Part shown: positions 8,873 through 17,720 of the stretch, piece by piece
Numbering within the stretch: position 1 is the stretch's first letter
Layout of the letters: each line of letters opens with the position of its first letter
Made by a program: the position numbers and the translations under genes
Notes under the pieces: model-generated
Seen by the model: only the letters and a program-made list of their open reading frames with translations
Database searches by the model: none
Told to the model about the DNA's origin: nothing
Assembly: GCA_027858965.1 (NCBI GenBank)
Contig: JAQIBS010000228.1
Location: 1-56,059 of the forward strand
Reading direction: 5' to 3'
From: Kiritimatiellia bacterium
Lineage (GTDB): Bacteria > Verrucomicrobiota > Kiritimatiellia > RFP12 > UBA1067
DNA: 56,059 nucleotides

Positions 8873-10482
8873 GATTTCAGCATTCGTGTCATAATATTCC
8901 GAAGCAGGCGTTTCAGTTCAACATCGTGGATGTTGGCCAGAATGCGTTCAGTTTTATGACGATAGTGTGAGTAGAGCAGCTCTACTCGTTGATGCAATCC
9001 TGCGTTTTCAATGGCTTTAATCAGTTCTATACGTTCATGGGTGCTCTCTTTATTCCAGACAGGAGAGAGTGCTTTTTGAATTTCCGGCAATTCGCTCATG
9101 CAGGCTAACGCCAGAAAGAGGGTGGGGCGTAGAGCCAGCATGTCAGCGGCTCGACCGGGTTCGGAGCGGAAGTCTTCGATGTCATCCTGAATCTGATAGG
9201 CGGTTCCGATAGCTGTGCTGAACTCGGAGAGCGTTTCGCATGTTTCTCTGTTGAGGTTGGCTGCGGTAGCGCCAACAAGTACAGCAACTTTAAATGCGGC
9301 TGAAGTTTTCTGGCGGTATATGCGTAAAACCTCTTTTTCGGTAACAGGTTGCGGCTTACGGTAGAATGCCAGTTCCTCTCCCTGTCCCAGGCAGAGTTCG
9401 CGGTGTCCTTCTGCGGCGGCTTTGATCATTTTTATGCAGGCTTCCGCTTTAAAATCGGAGGTGGCCAGCAAACGGTAACCCTCTCCAATCAGGTAGTCGC
9501 CTGCGTTGATAGCCGCCGGAATGCCGTAGTTTACATGAACTGTCGGTCTTCCGTAGCGTTTGTCATCATCATCTTCAATATCATCATGGATTAGAGATGC
9601 TTTATGAAAGCACTCAACGGCAATTGCAGCTTTTCTGATTTTGTCGGAGCTTCCACCTGCTGTGGAAAATATGGATGTGGTCAGGATGGGGCGCCAGCGT
9701 TTGCCATCGGTTGCAAGCCAGTCCTGCGCAATCTTCTGGGTTTCAGTTACAGGTGATCCCATTACGTCAGTGATGTTCTGTGGTTTGAACCACTCTCTTA
9801 CGTATTCAGCAACCCGTTCCAGGTTAATGATAGTTCTGCTGGGGGCAGGGGCATAGTCCTGAATGATTTTAAGAGTCCACTGCAGATCAAGTTCTGTATT
9901 GCGGCAACCATCGCATAGCAGGGGAATTCCCTGACCGGGAATAGCATGTTTGCTCATTACAGGAAAGATTTTCTGGAGTGAATCCAGACAGCCCACGCCG
10001 ATGACTGAGTCAACTTTACCACTGCTGAGTAGTTTGCTGACAACGGTGGTGCCTTCAGCCACCAGGGTTATGTAGCCCAGTTTGTCCGCTTCAGCCTGGA
10101 TGGTGCCGATTACGCACCCACCACATTGGACGCAGAGCAGTCCTATAATATCTTTCTCGGCTTTGCATACATCCGGATTGGAGAGACATTGAGGAAGCAG
10201 CAGAAGTCGTCTTTCAAAGGGTATGCTGCGGATTGTTTTAAGCCAGATATGATTATGAAGCAGAAGTGATATGTAGATGATTTCATTTGCATTTGCATTT
10301 AATATCTTCTGTAGGCAATAGGCGTGTTGCAGTATCTCGTTTTCGGTTAGAGGAGGAACAAGTTCATTGTGCAAAACATAGGTCGAAACAGCGGCTTCAT
10401 ATAAATCGCGCTTTGATCGTTCCTGTGGAACTTTTGTATATATTTGGTTTTTTTCAGCTTTTGCCTGTTTCTCGTCAATCAT
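8869..10482 (-). CDS. DUF116-polyprenyl synthetase fusion
   Basis: 537 residues in two parts. Residues 60-215 match DUF116: Cys117-x2-Cys120-x2-Cys123, Cys165, and LLCDGC with Cys190 and Cys193, which could hold a metal or Fe-S cluster. Residues 240-537 are a trans-isoprenyl diphosphate synthase with the first Asp-rich motif LIHDDIEDDDD (300-307) and the second QIQDDIED (431-438), plus KRWRP for diphosphate binding. It should condense isopentenyl diphosphate with an allylic diphosphate to make a polyprenyl chain for quinone or cell-wall lipid. The joining to DUF116 is unusual. It is the first gene of a two-gene minus-strand operon with the PQQ-propeller protein. No Shine-Dalgarno sequence is seen before the ATG. 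Confidence 0.8.
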   Translation of the reverse strand: MIDEKQAKAEKNQIYTKVPQERSKRDLYEAAVSTYVLHNELVPPLTENEILQHAYCLQKILNANANEIIYISLLLHNHIWLKTIRSIPFERRLLLLPQCLSNPDVCKAEKDIIGLLCVQCGGCVIGTIQAEADKLGYITLVAEGTTVVSKLLSSGKVDSVIGVGCLDSLQKIFPVMSKHAIPGQGIPLLCDGCRNTELDLQWTLKIIQDYAPAPSRTIINLERVAEYVREWFKPQNITDVMGSPVTETQKIAQDWLATDGKRWRPILTTSIFSTAGGSSDKIRKAAIAVECFHKASLIHDDIEDDDDKRYGRPTVHVNYGIPAAINAGDYLIGEGYRLLATSDFKAEACIKMIKAAAEGHRELCLGQGEELAFYRKPQPVTEKEVLRIYRQKTSAAFKVAVLVGATAANLNRETCETLSEFSTAIGTAYQIQDDIEDFRSEPGRAADMLALRPTLFLALACMSELPEIQKALSPVWNKESTHERIELIKAIENAGLHQRVELLYSHYRHKTERILANIHDVELKRLLRNIMTRMLKS

Positions 10483-10646
10483 GCGTGTATTGTAATATTA
10501 ATATACCGGAGCCGCAACCAGATTGTTTAAAGCTCATGTTTAAGTTCTAAATTTAAGTTTCAAGTTGAAGATTGGAATTGCTCAAAGCAATCTGATATAC
10601 AGTCGCCGCTATGCCGCTTAAACTTTTTACTTAAACTTGTACTTTT

Positions 10647-12407
10647 CTATTGGATAAGGTCCAGGCGTGAGTATGAAACCCAGATGCTCTCAGGATTGAG
10701 CGAAGATGCGTATGAGGCGAATTCCAGAGTAAACTCATCACCTAAATAATCTCCTTCATAATAATATTCGACAAATTGATCATCATAAATATATTCAGGA
10801 TCATGCTCTATAGGATTGTACTCTTCATATCCCAGCTGTTCGTTGGCCTCTTTGATGATGGAATGCTCTTCGATTACGATGTGATCGGGGGTATATTTTG
10901 AGGAGTATGTTATTGGTGCGACCTGTAGCTCAGAGGTGCTGACTTCATAGGGCTGATCATTTTCAACAATGACCTCCTGTCTGATAATAACAGGTTTCTC
11001 TATAATAATTGGTTCTGGTTCGTAGAGATAGTATGTGCGGTAGACCGGCCAAGGGTTGCATGCATAAGATATTCCGCCGTACCAGTTATTGCGCCATCCG
11101 CCATAGTAAACCGATGAATATCCATAACTTCTGTTGTGGTAACTGTTGTAGTAAGGGGTGTAGTAGCGGGAGGAAGAAATATGTGCGCTGCCCCAGTTCC
11201 CGTTAAATCCAATGCTGAAACTTGAGCTGTAGCCGTATCTATAACAGGATGGGTAAACAACCGGTCCATGCCAAGCTGGAGTGAAGTAGTTATTGTGCCT
11301 CTGCCTATTGTGTTTGTTGTGGGTATATCTTCCGCTGCCTTGTCTGTTGTTCCGGTTATAGTATGAAGGAGAGTTGTTTGAGTGGCGTAATGAACTTGTA
11401 TTCCGGTTGGGATGGAAAACAGGTTTTTTGTTGTGAGAAGTCAAATTACCACCGTTGAATCTCGGGGTATGCAGTGTATGAGGTTTTTTATTTGCCCTGG
11501 ACCGCGTTGATGGCGAAAAAGGTTTCTTCGCATTGGTCAAGGAGTTTCCAAAACGTGATGGACGCGAGGACGGTTGTGTTGACGGTCTCCTTGTCGGAAG
11601 CTTGCTGAGCGTTGTTCCCGGTAACTGACTTCGCGGGGTGCTTAGTGTTGTTGAGGGTGTCTGGCGTGAATGACTGCCAGTGCCAAAGCGTGAGCTTGAT
11701 GAGCGGGGCTTTTTAGCGGAGGATAAGGTTGGTTTATTAACACGTGTTGGTGTCGTTCGGGGGGCTCTTCCCGTAGTGCCTCTGCTACTGAAGCGTGTAG
11801 GTTTCTTGGTTGGGGTTGTAGGCCGGGTTATTGGTTTTTTTGCGTTTGTCACACGTGACCTGTGAGTGGATGTGGTAGGCTTCTTTGTGGTAACCACTGG
11901 TGATCTGTGAGTGGATGTGGCAGGCTTCTTTGCTGTTGTTATGGGGCGTTTGGCTGTTCTTGAGGATGTGAATCTAGTTGATTGCGTGGGCTTTCTTGAA
12001 CGAATGGTTACAGGTTTTTTGTTAACCTGCGTTGTTCTTGTTGATGGTTTAGGCGCTGTGGATCTTTGCGTTGTCCTTGAGGTAGGTGTGAACCGAGATG
12101 TTGATGGTTTAGATGCTGTGGATCTTTGCGTTGTCCTTGAGGAAGGTGTGAACCGTGACGGGGATGGTTTTGAGGTCACTTTTGGCGTCCGTGTGACCGG
12201 CTTAGAGTATGAACGTGTGTTTGCTGATGAGTCTGAGGTGGTCCTGGTTGAGGGTTGTGAGTAAGAACGTGAGGATGTCTTTTGTGAAGAAGACCCCAAT
12301 TGGTTTTTTGTCGAGGAGGAACCTCTTGCCCTGATACCCCGGGCATTAGTTTTTGCAGATGTTAAAGTTGCTGCAATAATTAAATATATTATTAATCGTG
12401 TTTTCAT
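10647..12407 (-). CDS. Ser/Thr/Lys/Arg-rich repetitive exported protein
   Basis: 586 residues. A signal peptide (MKTRLIIYLIIAATLTSA) is followed by about 330 residues of low-complexity basic sequence rich in Ser, Thr, Pro, Lys and Arg, with degenerate units such as RFTPTSRTTQRSTA and KKPTTSTHRS. At DNA level a 66-base unit is repeated in tandem at 12044-12175. Residues 340-450 are rich in Tyr, Asn, His, Gly and Trp (YYTPYYNSYHNRSYGYSS). The last 130 residues are acidic and non-repetitive (EPEPIIIEKP onwards). The strongly basic stalk with an acidic tail suggests a surface or cell-wall-associated protein, perhaps glycosylated on Ser/Thr. No known family is recognised. Confidence 0.7.
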   Translation of the reverse strand: MKTRLIIYLIIAATLTSAKTNARGIRARGSSSTKNQLGSSSQKTSSRSYSQPSTRTTSDSSANTRSYSKPVTRTPKVTSKPSPSRFTPSSRTTQRSTASKPSTSRFTPTSRTTQRSTAPKPSTRTTQVNKKPVTIRSRKPTQSTRFTSSRTAKRPITTAKKPATSTHRSPVVTTKKPTTSTHRSRVTNAKKPITRPTTPTKKPTRFSSRGTTGRAPRTTPTRVNKPTLSSAKKPRSSSSRFGTGSHSRQTPSTTLSTPRSQLPGTTLSKLPTRRPSTQPSSRPSRFGNSLTNAKKPFSPSTRSRANKKPHTLHTPRFNGGNLTSHNKKPVFHPNRNTSSLRHSNNSPSYYNRNNRQGSGRYTHNKHNRQRHNNYFTPAWHGPVVYPSCYRYGYSSSFSIGFNGNWGSAHISSSRYYTPYYNSYHNRSYGYSSVYYGGWRNNWYGGISYACNPWPVYRTYYLYEPEPIIIEKPVIIRQEVIVENDQPYEVSTSELQVAPITYSSKYTPDHIVIEEHSIIKEANEQLGYEEYNPIEHDPEYIYDDQFVEYYYEGDYLGDEFTLEFASYASSLNPESIWVSYSRLDLIQ

Positions 12408-12514
12408 GATAAGCCCCTTTCCTTATATTAAAATTCGCCTATATTAAACTCTCTCATTTGTTTTTATTGTAACCTCGCTTGCAGATAAAATTCAAGGCTA
12501 AACTGAAAAAAATT

Positions 12515-12552
12515 AAAAAAGCAATTAAAACGAGCATTTTAATTGCTTTTTT
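12515..12552. terminator. Symmetric AT-rich hairpin in a divergent intergenic region
   Basis: A 16-bp perfect stem, AAAAAAGCAATTAAAA with its complement, encloses a 6-base loop CGAGCA. With A-run and T-run ends it looks like a bidirectional terminator. It lies between two divergent genes, so no known gene ends here; it may instead act as an attenuator or mark a lost gene. Confidence 0.6.
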
Positions 12553-12664
12553 AATAAAGTTTCAGGATAAAATGGATAAATATAGGCCTTTCCAAGAAGG
12601 GCAATTCATGTTGTCGTTATAATATATTGTTTGCGTTACAATTTCCAATTGAAGGAGATGTATT

Positions 12665-12802
12665 ATGAAGACAACCAGAAGAGGGATTCTAATTTCAGAC
12701 CTCATGCACGTTGTTATTTCGTTAGTGCGGGGAAGGCGGTCATTTTGCTATAGTATTTGCAATAAATTAAGTGAAGGGGGATTAATATATGTTTCAGGTT
12801 GA
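12665..12802 (+). CDS. Possible 45-residue leader ORF upstream of M24 peptidase
   Basis: An ATG at 12665 is preceded at good spacing by GAAGGAGATG, one of the best ribosome binding sites in the window. The frame encodes 45 residues (MKTTRRGILISDLMHVVIS...) and stops at 12800-12802, fourteen bases inside the next gene, which begins at 12789. The overlap suggests translational coupling. The peptide matches nothing I know; it could be a leader peptide, a small protein, or chance. Confidence 0.4.
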   Translation: MKTTRRGILISDLMHVVISLVRGRRSFCYSICNKLSEGGLIYVSG

Positions 12803-13970
12803 TGACCAAGTACTGATGGAGGATTTGAAGCTGCGCTGTTCTAAAGTTCAGAGCGCCATGGCTGATTGTGGTCTGGATGCGATCTTGATCAGCACGAATT
12901 TGAATAATCTGTATCTTTCGGGGCGTATCTTTGCCGGGTTTACCTATCTTCAGGTTGAGGGGAAACCGCTCTTCTTTCTCAAACGTCAGGCTGGTTTCAC
13001 CGGGGATAATGTTTATGAGATACGCAAGCCGGAGCAGATTCCTGAGATTCTGATGGAGCTGGGATTAAGCCTGCCGGGGTGTGTTGGACTGGAATCCGGG
13101 GCGGTGTCGCATAGCAGCTGGCTGCGTTTGAGTGCCTTGTTTCCCGGAGCGATATTAAAAGATTGTTCCGCGCTTCTGGCAGAGGCTCGCGCGGTGAAAA
13201 CTCCGTATGAGATCACTTTAATGAAAAAAACCGGCAGTCGACATGCTGCGGTGATCAATCAGTTTCCATCGGTGTATGAGCCCGGTATGACAGATCAGCA
13301 GTGGATGACCGAGATGGTCGGGTTGATGCTTAAGGCGGGCAGTCTCGGAATTTTCCGGGTGGCAGGTGAGTCGATGGAGGCCTTTATGGGTACGCTGCTG
13401 GCCGGGGATAACGGCGGAGCGGTTTCGCCCTATGATTTTGCTATGGGTGGTGCCGGGATGCATCCCTCCTATCCGGTGGGTCAATGTGGCATTAAGCTGG
13501 AGCAGGGGATGGCTGTGATGGCCGATATTGCGGCTAACTTCTATGGCTACCTGACCGATTGCTCCCGCATCTTTTCTGTCGGTCGGCTGGCGCAAAGAGC
13601 TTTGGATGCGCACTCTCTTTCGATTGATATTCATAACGCCATTGCTGCGAAGGGTGTGCCGGGTACAGCCTGTGAGGACCTTTACAATTCAGCACGGAAT
13701 ATGGCTGAGCAGGCTGGCTTTGCCGATTGCTTTATGGGCGGTGCACATAAGGCGCGTTTTGTCGGACATGGAACCGGACTTGTGATTAATGAGCAGCCAG
13801 TGCTGGGAGCCCGCTCCAAATCTATTCTGCAGGAGGGGATGTGCGTTGCGCTGGAACCTAAGTTTTATATAGCCGGTACGGGCGCCGTCGGCCCTGAGGA
13901 TACCTATCTTGTTACCGCTAAAGGGTTGCAGTGTTTAACCTCGTCATCGCGCGAGATTGTAGAGTTGTAA
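12789..13970 (+). CDS. M24 family metallopeptidase (Xaa-Pro aminopeptidase-like)
   Basis: 393 residues: a creatinase-type N-terminal domain (1-135) and a pita-bread catalytic domain (140-393). The five metal ligands of the family are all visible: Asp246 and Asp257 in ADIAANFYGYLTD, His327 in VGHGTGL, Glu356 in ALEPKFY and Glu370 in GPEDTYL. It should remove N-terminal residues ahead of proline, or act as a related dipeptidase, in the cytoplasm using two metal ions. GTGAAGGGGG before the ATG is the ribosome binding site, and a small ORF overlaps the start. The stop codon is the first part of a 101-bp terminal-inverted-repeat element. Confidence 0.85.
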   Translation: MFQVDDQVLMEDLKLRCSKVQSAMADCGLDAILISTNLNNLYLSGRIFAGFTYLQVEGKPLFFLKRQAGFTGDNVYEIRKPEQIPEILMELGLSLPGCVGLESGAVSHSSWLRLSALFPGAILKDCSALLAEARAVKTPYEITLMKKTGSRHAAVINQFPSVYEPGMTDQQWMTEMVGLMLKAGSLGIFRVAGESMEAFMGTLLAGDNGGAVSPYDFAMGGAGMHPSYPVGQCGIKLEQGMAVMADIAANFYGYLTDCSRIFSVGRLAQRALDAHSLSIDIHNAIAAKGVPGTACEDLYNSARNMAEQAGFADCFMGGAHKARFVGHGTGLVINEQPVLGARSKSILQEGMCVALEPKFYIAGTGAVGPEDTYLVTAKGLQCLTSSSREIVEL

Positions 13971-14068
13971 CTACGAAAAACACTAAAAGCACGAAAGAAT
14001 AAAGTTTTTCTCTCCGTATGACTAATCGGGGAAAATAGATTTCGTATTTTTCGCACCTTTCGTAGTTA
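13968..14068. repeat. 101-bp element with terminal inverted repeats, copy 1
   Basis: The ends TAACTACGA and TCGTAGTTA are inverted repeats. The whole element is found again, inverted, at 16589-16690 with long matching blocks such as CTAAAAGCACGAAAGAATAA. It overlaps the stop codon of the M24 gene. Size and ends suggest a small non-autonomous element (MITE-like) or a REP-type palindrome. Confidence 0.7.
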
Positions 14069-14111
14069 ACTCTTTTATTTGCGGCTCCGCCGCGTTAGGA
14101 TATAATAAATT

Positions 14112-14726
14112 ATGAATGTAAAAGTATTAGTTGTTGGCCCATATGAAGTGAATTGCACTGTGTTATGGAATGATCCTGAAAAGGCCTGGGTGGTTGATCC
14201 TGGATATGATGCAGAAGAGATTCTGTCGGTACTGAAGGAAAATGGTTTAACTCTCGGTATGGTGGTATTAACGCATTCACATTTTGATCACATATCTTCA
14301 GTTAATAAAATTCTGGAGGGGAAGAAGATCCCGGTTTATATGCATAGAGCGGATGAACAATTTGCCTTCTCTCCTATGAATGCAATGCCTCCCTATTCGC
14401 CCACAGAAAAACCGGAACTCATGAAGTTTGATAAAGATGATGGTGATGTTCTTGAGTTCGGCGGATTGAAGGCTGAATTGATCGCGACTCCCGGCCATAC
14501 CCTTGGTGGCTGGTGCCTCTATTTCAAAAATGAAAATCTGCTGATTGCCGGCGATACCCTCTTTGCCGGCTCTGTAGGACGCACTGACCTGCCTGGTGGT
14601 GATTGGGATACACTGACTGCTTCACTGCTGAAACTGAAGGTGCTGTCGGATGATACGCGGGTTATCTGCGGACATGGCCCGGGAACCACGATCGGAATAG
14701 AAAAAAAGAACAATCCGTATTTATGA
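14112..14726 (+). CDS. MBL-fold metallo-hydrolase (glyoxalase II-like)
   Basis: 204 residues with the complete metallo-beta-lactamase fold metal set: His55, His57, Asp59 and His60 in THSHFDH, His129 in TPGHTLGG, Asp148 in AGDTLF and His188 in CGHGPGT. Short proteins of this type (about 200 residues) hydrolyse thioesters such as S-acyl-glutathione analogues. The substrate cannot be told from sequence because the C-terminal glutathione-binding domain of true GloB is absent. Its stop overlaps the start of birA by four bases (ATGA), so both are on one transcript. Confidence 0.8.
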   Translation: MNVKVLVVGPYEVNCTVLWNDPEKAWVVDPGYDAEEILSVLKENGLTLGMVVLTHSHFDHISSVNKILEGKKIPVYMHRADEQFAFSPMNAMPPYSPTEKPELMKFDKDDGDVLEFGGLKAELIATPGHTLGGWCLYFKNENLLIAGDTLFAGSVGRTDLPGGDWDTLTASLLKLKVLSDDTRVICGHGPGTTIGIEKKNNPYL

Positions 14727-15706
14727 GCACAGCAAGCAAGATACTGGAACAGCTTAAAAACAGTGGCAGGACAGAACTTTCCAGCAGCGCAATCTGTGAT
14801 CAGTTAAAGATATCACGCAATGCGGTCTGGAAGCATGTCAAGGCCTTGAGGGAGCAGGGATATCAGATAGAGGCACAATCCCGTTGCGGTTACAAGCTGG
14901 TTGCCTCGCCTGATCGTCCTGATGCCGCTGAGGTGCTGCCGTTCCTGCAGACCAAAAAGATCGGGCGGGTGTTATGCTATAGTGATGTGACTGATTCGAC
15001 AAATCGTGATGCCGCCGCTGCGGCCCGGGACGGCTGTGAAAATGGGACCGTGTTTTGCTCCGGAGAGCAGCAAGGTGGGCGAGGGAGAATGACTCGCAAA
15101 TGGTTCTCTCCTCCGGGTGTGAATCTCTATTTTTCGGTGGTCCTGCGACCGTCAGTTGCAACAAGTCTGGCTGGATCTCTGCCGCTGGTGGCCGGTATAG
15201 CCGTGGCTGCTGCGGTAAGAAAGATGGCACCGGAGCTTAATCCGCGTGTCAAGTGGCCCAACGACATCTTGATTGATGGTAAAAAGGTTTGCGGTATTCT
15301 GTGTGAAATGCAGGCCGAGATTGACAGTGGCGTCAGCTACATTGTTGCCGGTGCCGGGCTTAATGTGAATCTTGATCCGCAGGCAATACCCGATGAATTG
15401 AAGAAAATTGCTACATCCTTGAAAGCTGAGACTGCCCGCGAGTTTTCACGTGCAAAGATGTTGGCCTGCGTGCTGAATGAGTTTGAATATTATTATGAAA
15501 TATGGCTGCGCAAAGGGTTTGAACCGCTTGTAGAGGTAATGAAGGAGCTTGATGCCTTAAAGGGATCTGTTATATCAGTTCAACAGGGGACAAAACTGAT
15601 AACCGGTACAGCCTCAGGGGTGCACTCTGATGGAGCTTTACAGATTCAGACTTCCGAAGGAATGGAGTTGGTTTATTCAGGGGAGACACGAATTGAAGGT
15701 TGTTAG
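14723..15706 (+). CDS. birA: Bifunctional biotin-protein ligase / biotin operon repressor
   Basis: 327 residues. Residues 1-60 are a winged helix-turn-helix (LKISRNAVWKHVKAL) of the BirA type, the middle is the biotin protein ligase domain with GGRGRM (118-123, the biotinyl-AMP loop) and KWPND (177-181), and the C-terminal 45 residues form the SH3-like domain. It activates biotin with ATP and transfers it to the carboxyl carrier protein of acetyl-CoA carboxylase; the N-terminal domain lets it repress biotin genes. No biotin genes are in the window. Overlaps the MBL hydrolase by four bases. Confidence 0.9.
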   Translation: MSTASKILEQLKNSGRTELSSSAICDQLKISRNAVWKHVKALREQGYQIEAQSRCGYKLVASPDRPDAAEVLPFLQTKKIGRVLCYSDVTDSTNRDAAAAARDGCENGTVFCSGEQQGGRGRMTRKWFSPPGVNLYFSVVLRPSVATSLAGSLPLVAGIAVAAAVRKMAPELNPRVKWPNDILIDGKKVCGILCEMQAEIDSGVSYIVAGAGLNVNLDPQAIPDELKKIATSLKAETAREFSRAKMLACVLNEFEYYYEIWLRKGFEPLVEVMKELDALKGSVISVQQGTKLITGTASGVHSDGALQIQTSEGMELVYSGETRIEGC

Positions 15707-15753
15707 TTACGGGTATAGCCCGCATTAAAATTATAGAAGGAGGGGATTTCATC

Positions 15754-16557
15754 ATGGAAATGTCGTATAAACCAGAGCAGGATAATGTCGGGGTGATCAG
15801 AAAAATACGAAGATGTGTTAATGGATTCGGCAATAAGAGCACTTGCGGTATCTGTAATAAAACTTTTTTGAAGTTCTCAAAATATCGTGGCGGATGGGAT
15901 GCCGTTTCTTCGTATTTAAAAGATCTTGATTGGACTGGTAGCGATTTTGATAATTTCTGGTGTCCGTATTGTCGCAGCCATGATCGCGAGCGCCATTTAA
16001 AACTTTATTTTGATGCTTTGGATTTCTGGAAAAAGTTTGAACACGCCAATGTTCTGCACTTCGCTCCCGAAAAACATATTGCCCATTGTATTGAGGCGTG
16101 TACCCCGCAGCGCTATGTAAAAGGGGATTTGTATCCGTCGCGTGACGGTGTCGAGATGATGGATGTGACCGATATTAAAGAACCTGATAAAAGTTTTGAT
16201 GTTATCCTGTGCAATCATGTTCTGGAACATGTACCTGATGATGCAAAGGCACTGAAAGAGATCTTCCGGGTCCTGAAACCGGGAGGGGTTGCGATTCTGC
16301 AAACTCCCTATTCTCCCAAACTGCCCCAAACCCGTGAAAATGATCCTGCAATTACGACTGACTCACAACGACTTGAATTTTATGGGCAGGAGGATCATAC
16401 CCGTCTCTACGGTATTGATTTAATGGACAGGATTGCTGCAGCGGGGTTTGAGCTTAAACTGCATCAGCACAATATGCTTCTGAAGGGTGTTGATTCGCAA
16501 AGAGCCGGGGTTAACCCGGATGAACCTCTTTTTGTGGCGCGCAAACCCACTATTTAA
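15754..16557 (+). CDS. Class I SAM-dependent methyltransferase with zinc-knuckle N-terminus
   Basis: 267 residues from the ATG at 15754, which has AGAAGGAGGGG ten bases upstream; an earlier TTG frame would run into birA and is rejected. Cys-pairs CGIC and CPYC in the first 75 residues could bind one zinc. The methyltransferase fold follows: VLHFAPEKH (motif I-like), FDVILCNHVLEHVPDD (motif IV with the Ubi/COQ-type HVLEH) and the strand after LKPGGVAILQTP. Such proteins with this cysteine-rich head occur near glycan biosynthesis genes, but the substrate is unknown. Last gene of the block bracketed by the two inverted 100-bp elements. Confidence 0.75.
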   Translation: MEMSYKPEQDNVGVIRKIRRCVNGFGNKSTCGICNKTFLKFSKYRGGWDAVSSYLKDLDWTGSDFDNFWCPYCRSHDRERHLKLYFDALDFWKKFEHANVLHFAPEKHIAHCIEACTPQRYVKGDLYPSRDGVEMMDVTDIKEPDKSFDVILCNHVLEHVPDDAKALKEIFRVLKPGGVAILQTPYSPKLPQTRENDPAITTDSQRLEFYGQEDHTRLYGIDLMDRIAAAGFELKLHQHNMLLKGVDSQRAGVNPDEPLFVARKPTI

Positions 16558-16588
16558 CATAATGCAGCGGAGCCGCAACCAAATAAGT

Positions 16589-16690
16589 TAACTCCGAAAG
16601 GCGCGAAAAACACGAAATTTCTTTTTGACGATTAGTTATACGGAGAAACAAGACTTTATTCTTTCGTGCTTTTAGTATTTTTCGTAGTTA
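16589..16690. repeat. 102-bp terminal-inverted-repeat element, copy 2 (inverted)
   Basis: It is the reverse complement of 13968-14068 with scattered differences, ending in TAACTCCGA and TCGTAGTTA. The two copies face each other around the MBL-BirA-methyltransferase genes. Confidence 0.7.
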
Positions 16691-16799
16691 AAAAAAGTGC
16701 ATGAATAACAAGACGTTGATTTTATAGCAACTAATAGCCTGTTTGTCAGGGCGTAGACTGATGCGTCCAATGGGACGCTAATGAAATGGATTATCATTT

Positions 16800-17474
16800 A
16801 TGAAGAGAATTGTATTGGGGGGGCTCTCACTGACGGCTGGCCTTTGTCTTGGGGTGGCTTCGTATTACTTTATTACACGCGACACGCGTCCTGTTGTGAT
16901 CTGTCTGGGTGACAGCCTGACTTCGTGCGGTGGAAACGATGGAAAATACAGCCATCATCTTCAGCGGATGCTACCGCATGTCCGCGTAATCAATGCCGGT
17001 ATTGGAGGCGATACCCTTGATGGTGCCCGTAAACGCTATAGGGAGGATGTTCTGAAAGTACGGCCGGATGTTGTTCTCGTTGCCTTGGGGGCCAATGATT
17101 TCTGGCGACGCGCACGTTCAATTGCTGAAATGCGCGATGACCTGGTTACTATGATTATGGATTGTCAGAAGATCGGAGCCCGGGTTATTGTGGCCGGATG
17201 TTTTGGAGATCGTGATTTCTGGGGGGAGCATTCGGTTGAGTTTGAGTCAAGGCGATTTGATCTGGCCTGGCGTTTTGCGCAGATGGAACGTGAGGTTGTA
17301 CAGGAGTATAACTGCCTCTATCTTCCCAATATGCAGATAGATATTAAACCCAACCGGCTTAAACCCTACTGGGATATGACCGACCATCCCAACTCTGTCG
17401 GTAATGAACAGATCGCTCTTCGGATGCTGCCGTATATCAAAGCGGCATTGCGTAACGCCTCGACCGTCAACTGA
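16800..17474 (+). CDS. SGNH/GDSL-family hydrolase, membrane-anchored or exported
   Basis: 224 residues. An N-terminal hydrophobic helix (residues 4-25) precedes the catalytic domain. Block I is CLGDSLT with the nucleophile Ser39, block II has the Gly in GIGGDT, block III is GAND (Asn99), and block V has DHPN with His196. The usual Asp three residues before the His is not in its normal place; Asp192 and Asp195 are the candidates, so the triad geometry is slightly unusual. Family members are esterases acting on lipids or on acetylated polysaccharides. An acetyl-esterase role would fit the sulfatases of the window, but this is inference. Confidence 0.8.
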   Translation: MKRIVLGGLSLTAGLCLGVASYYFITRDTRPVVICLGDSLTSCGGNDGKYSHHLQRMLPHVRVINAGIGGDTLDGARKRYREDVLKVRPDVVLVALGANDFWRRARSIAEMRDDLVTMIMDCQKIGARVIVAGCFGDRDFWGEHSVEFESRRFDLAWRFAQMEREVVQEYNCLYLPNMQIDIKPNRLKPYWDMTDHPNSVGNEQIALRMLPYIKAALRNASTVN

Positions 17475-17720
17475 TTTCCATGACTTGGCGAGTTTTTGCT
17501 GTAGCGTTGGCTCTCAGAGCCAAAATTGCTTCTGAGAAGCAACCCTACAGTTTTAATCGACCTACAAAAGAAATACTCTGCCTGACTCTGATTTCAGTTG
17601 CACGGATGTACTGACATGCAGGTTCGCAAATTTTTTTTAATTTTGACTTGTCATGTCCCAATCATAGGCGTAACCTTTAATTCTAGTATAGAGGATTGGT
17701 TTAGAATAGAGGAGTTGATT

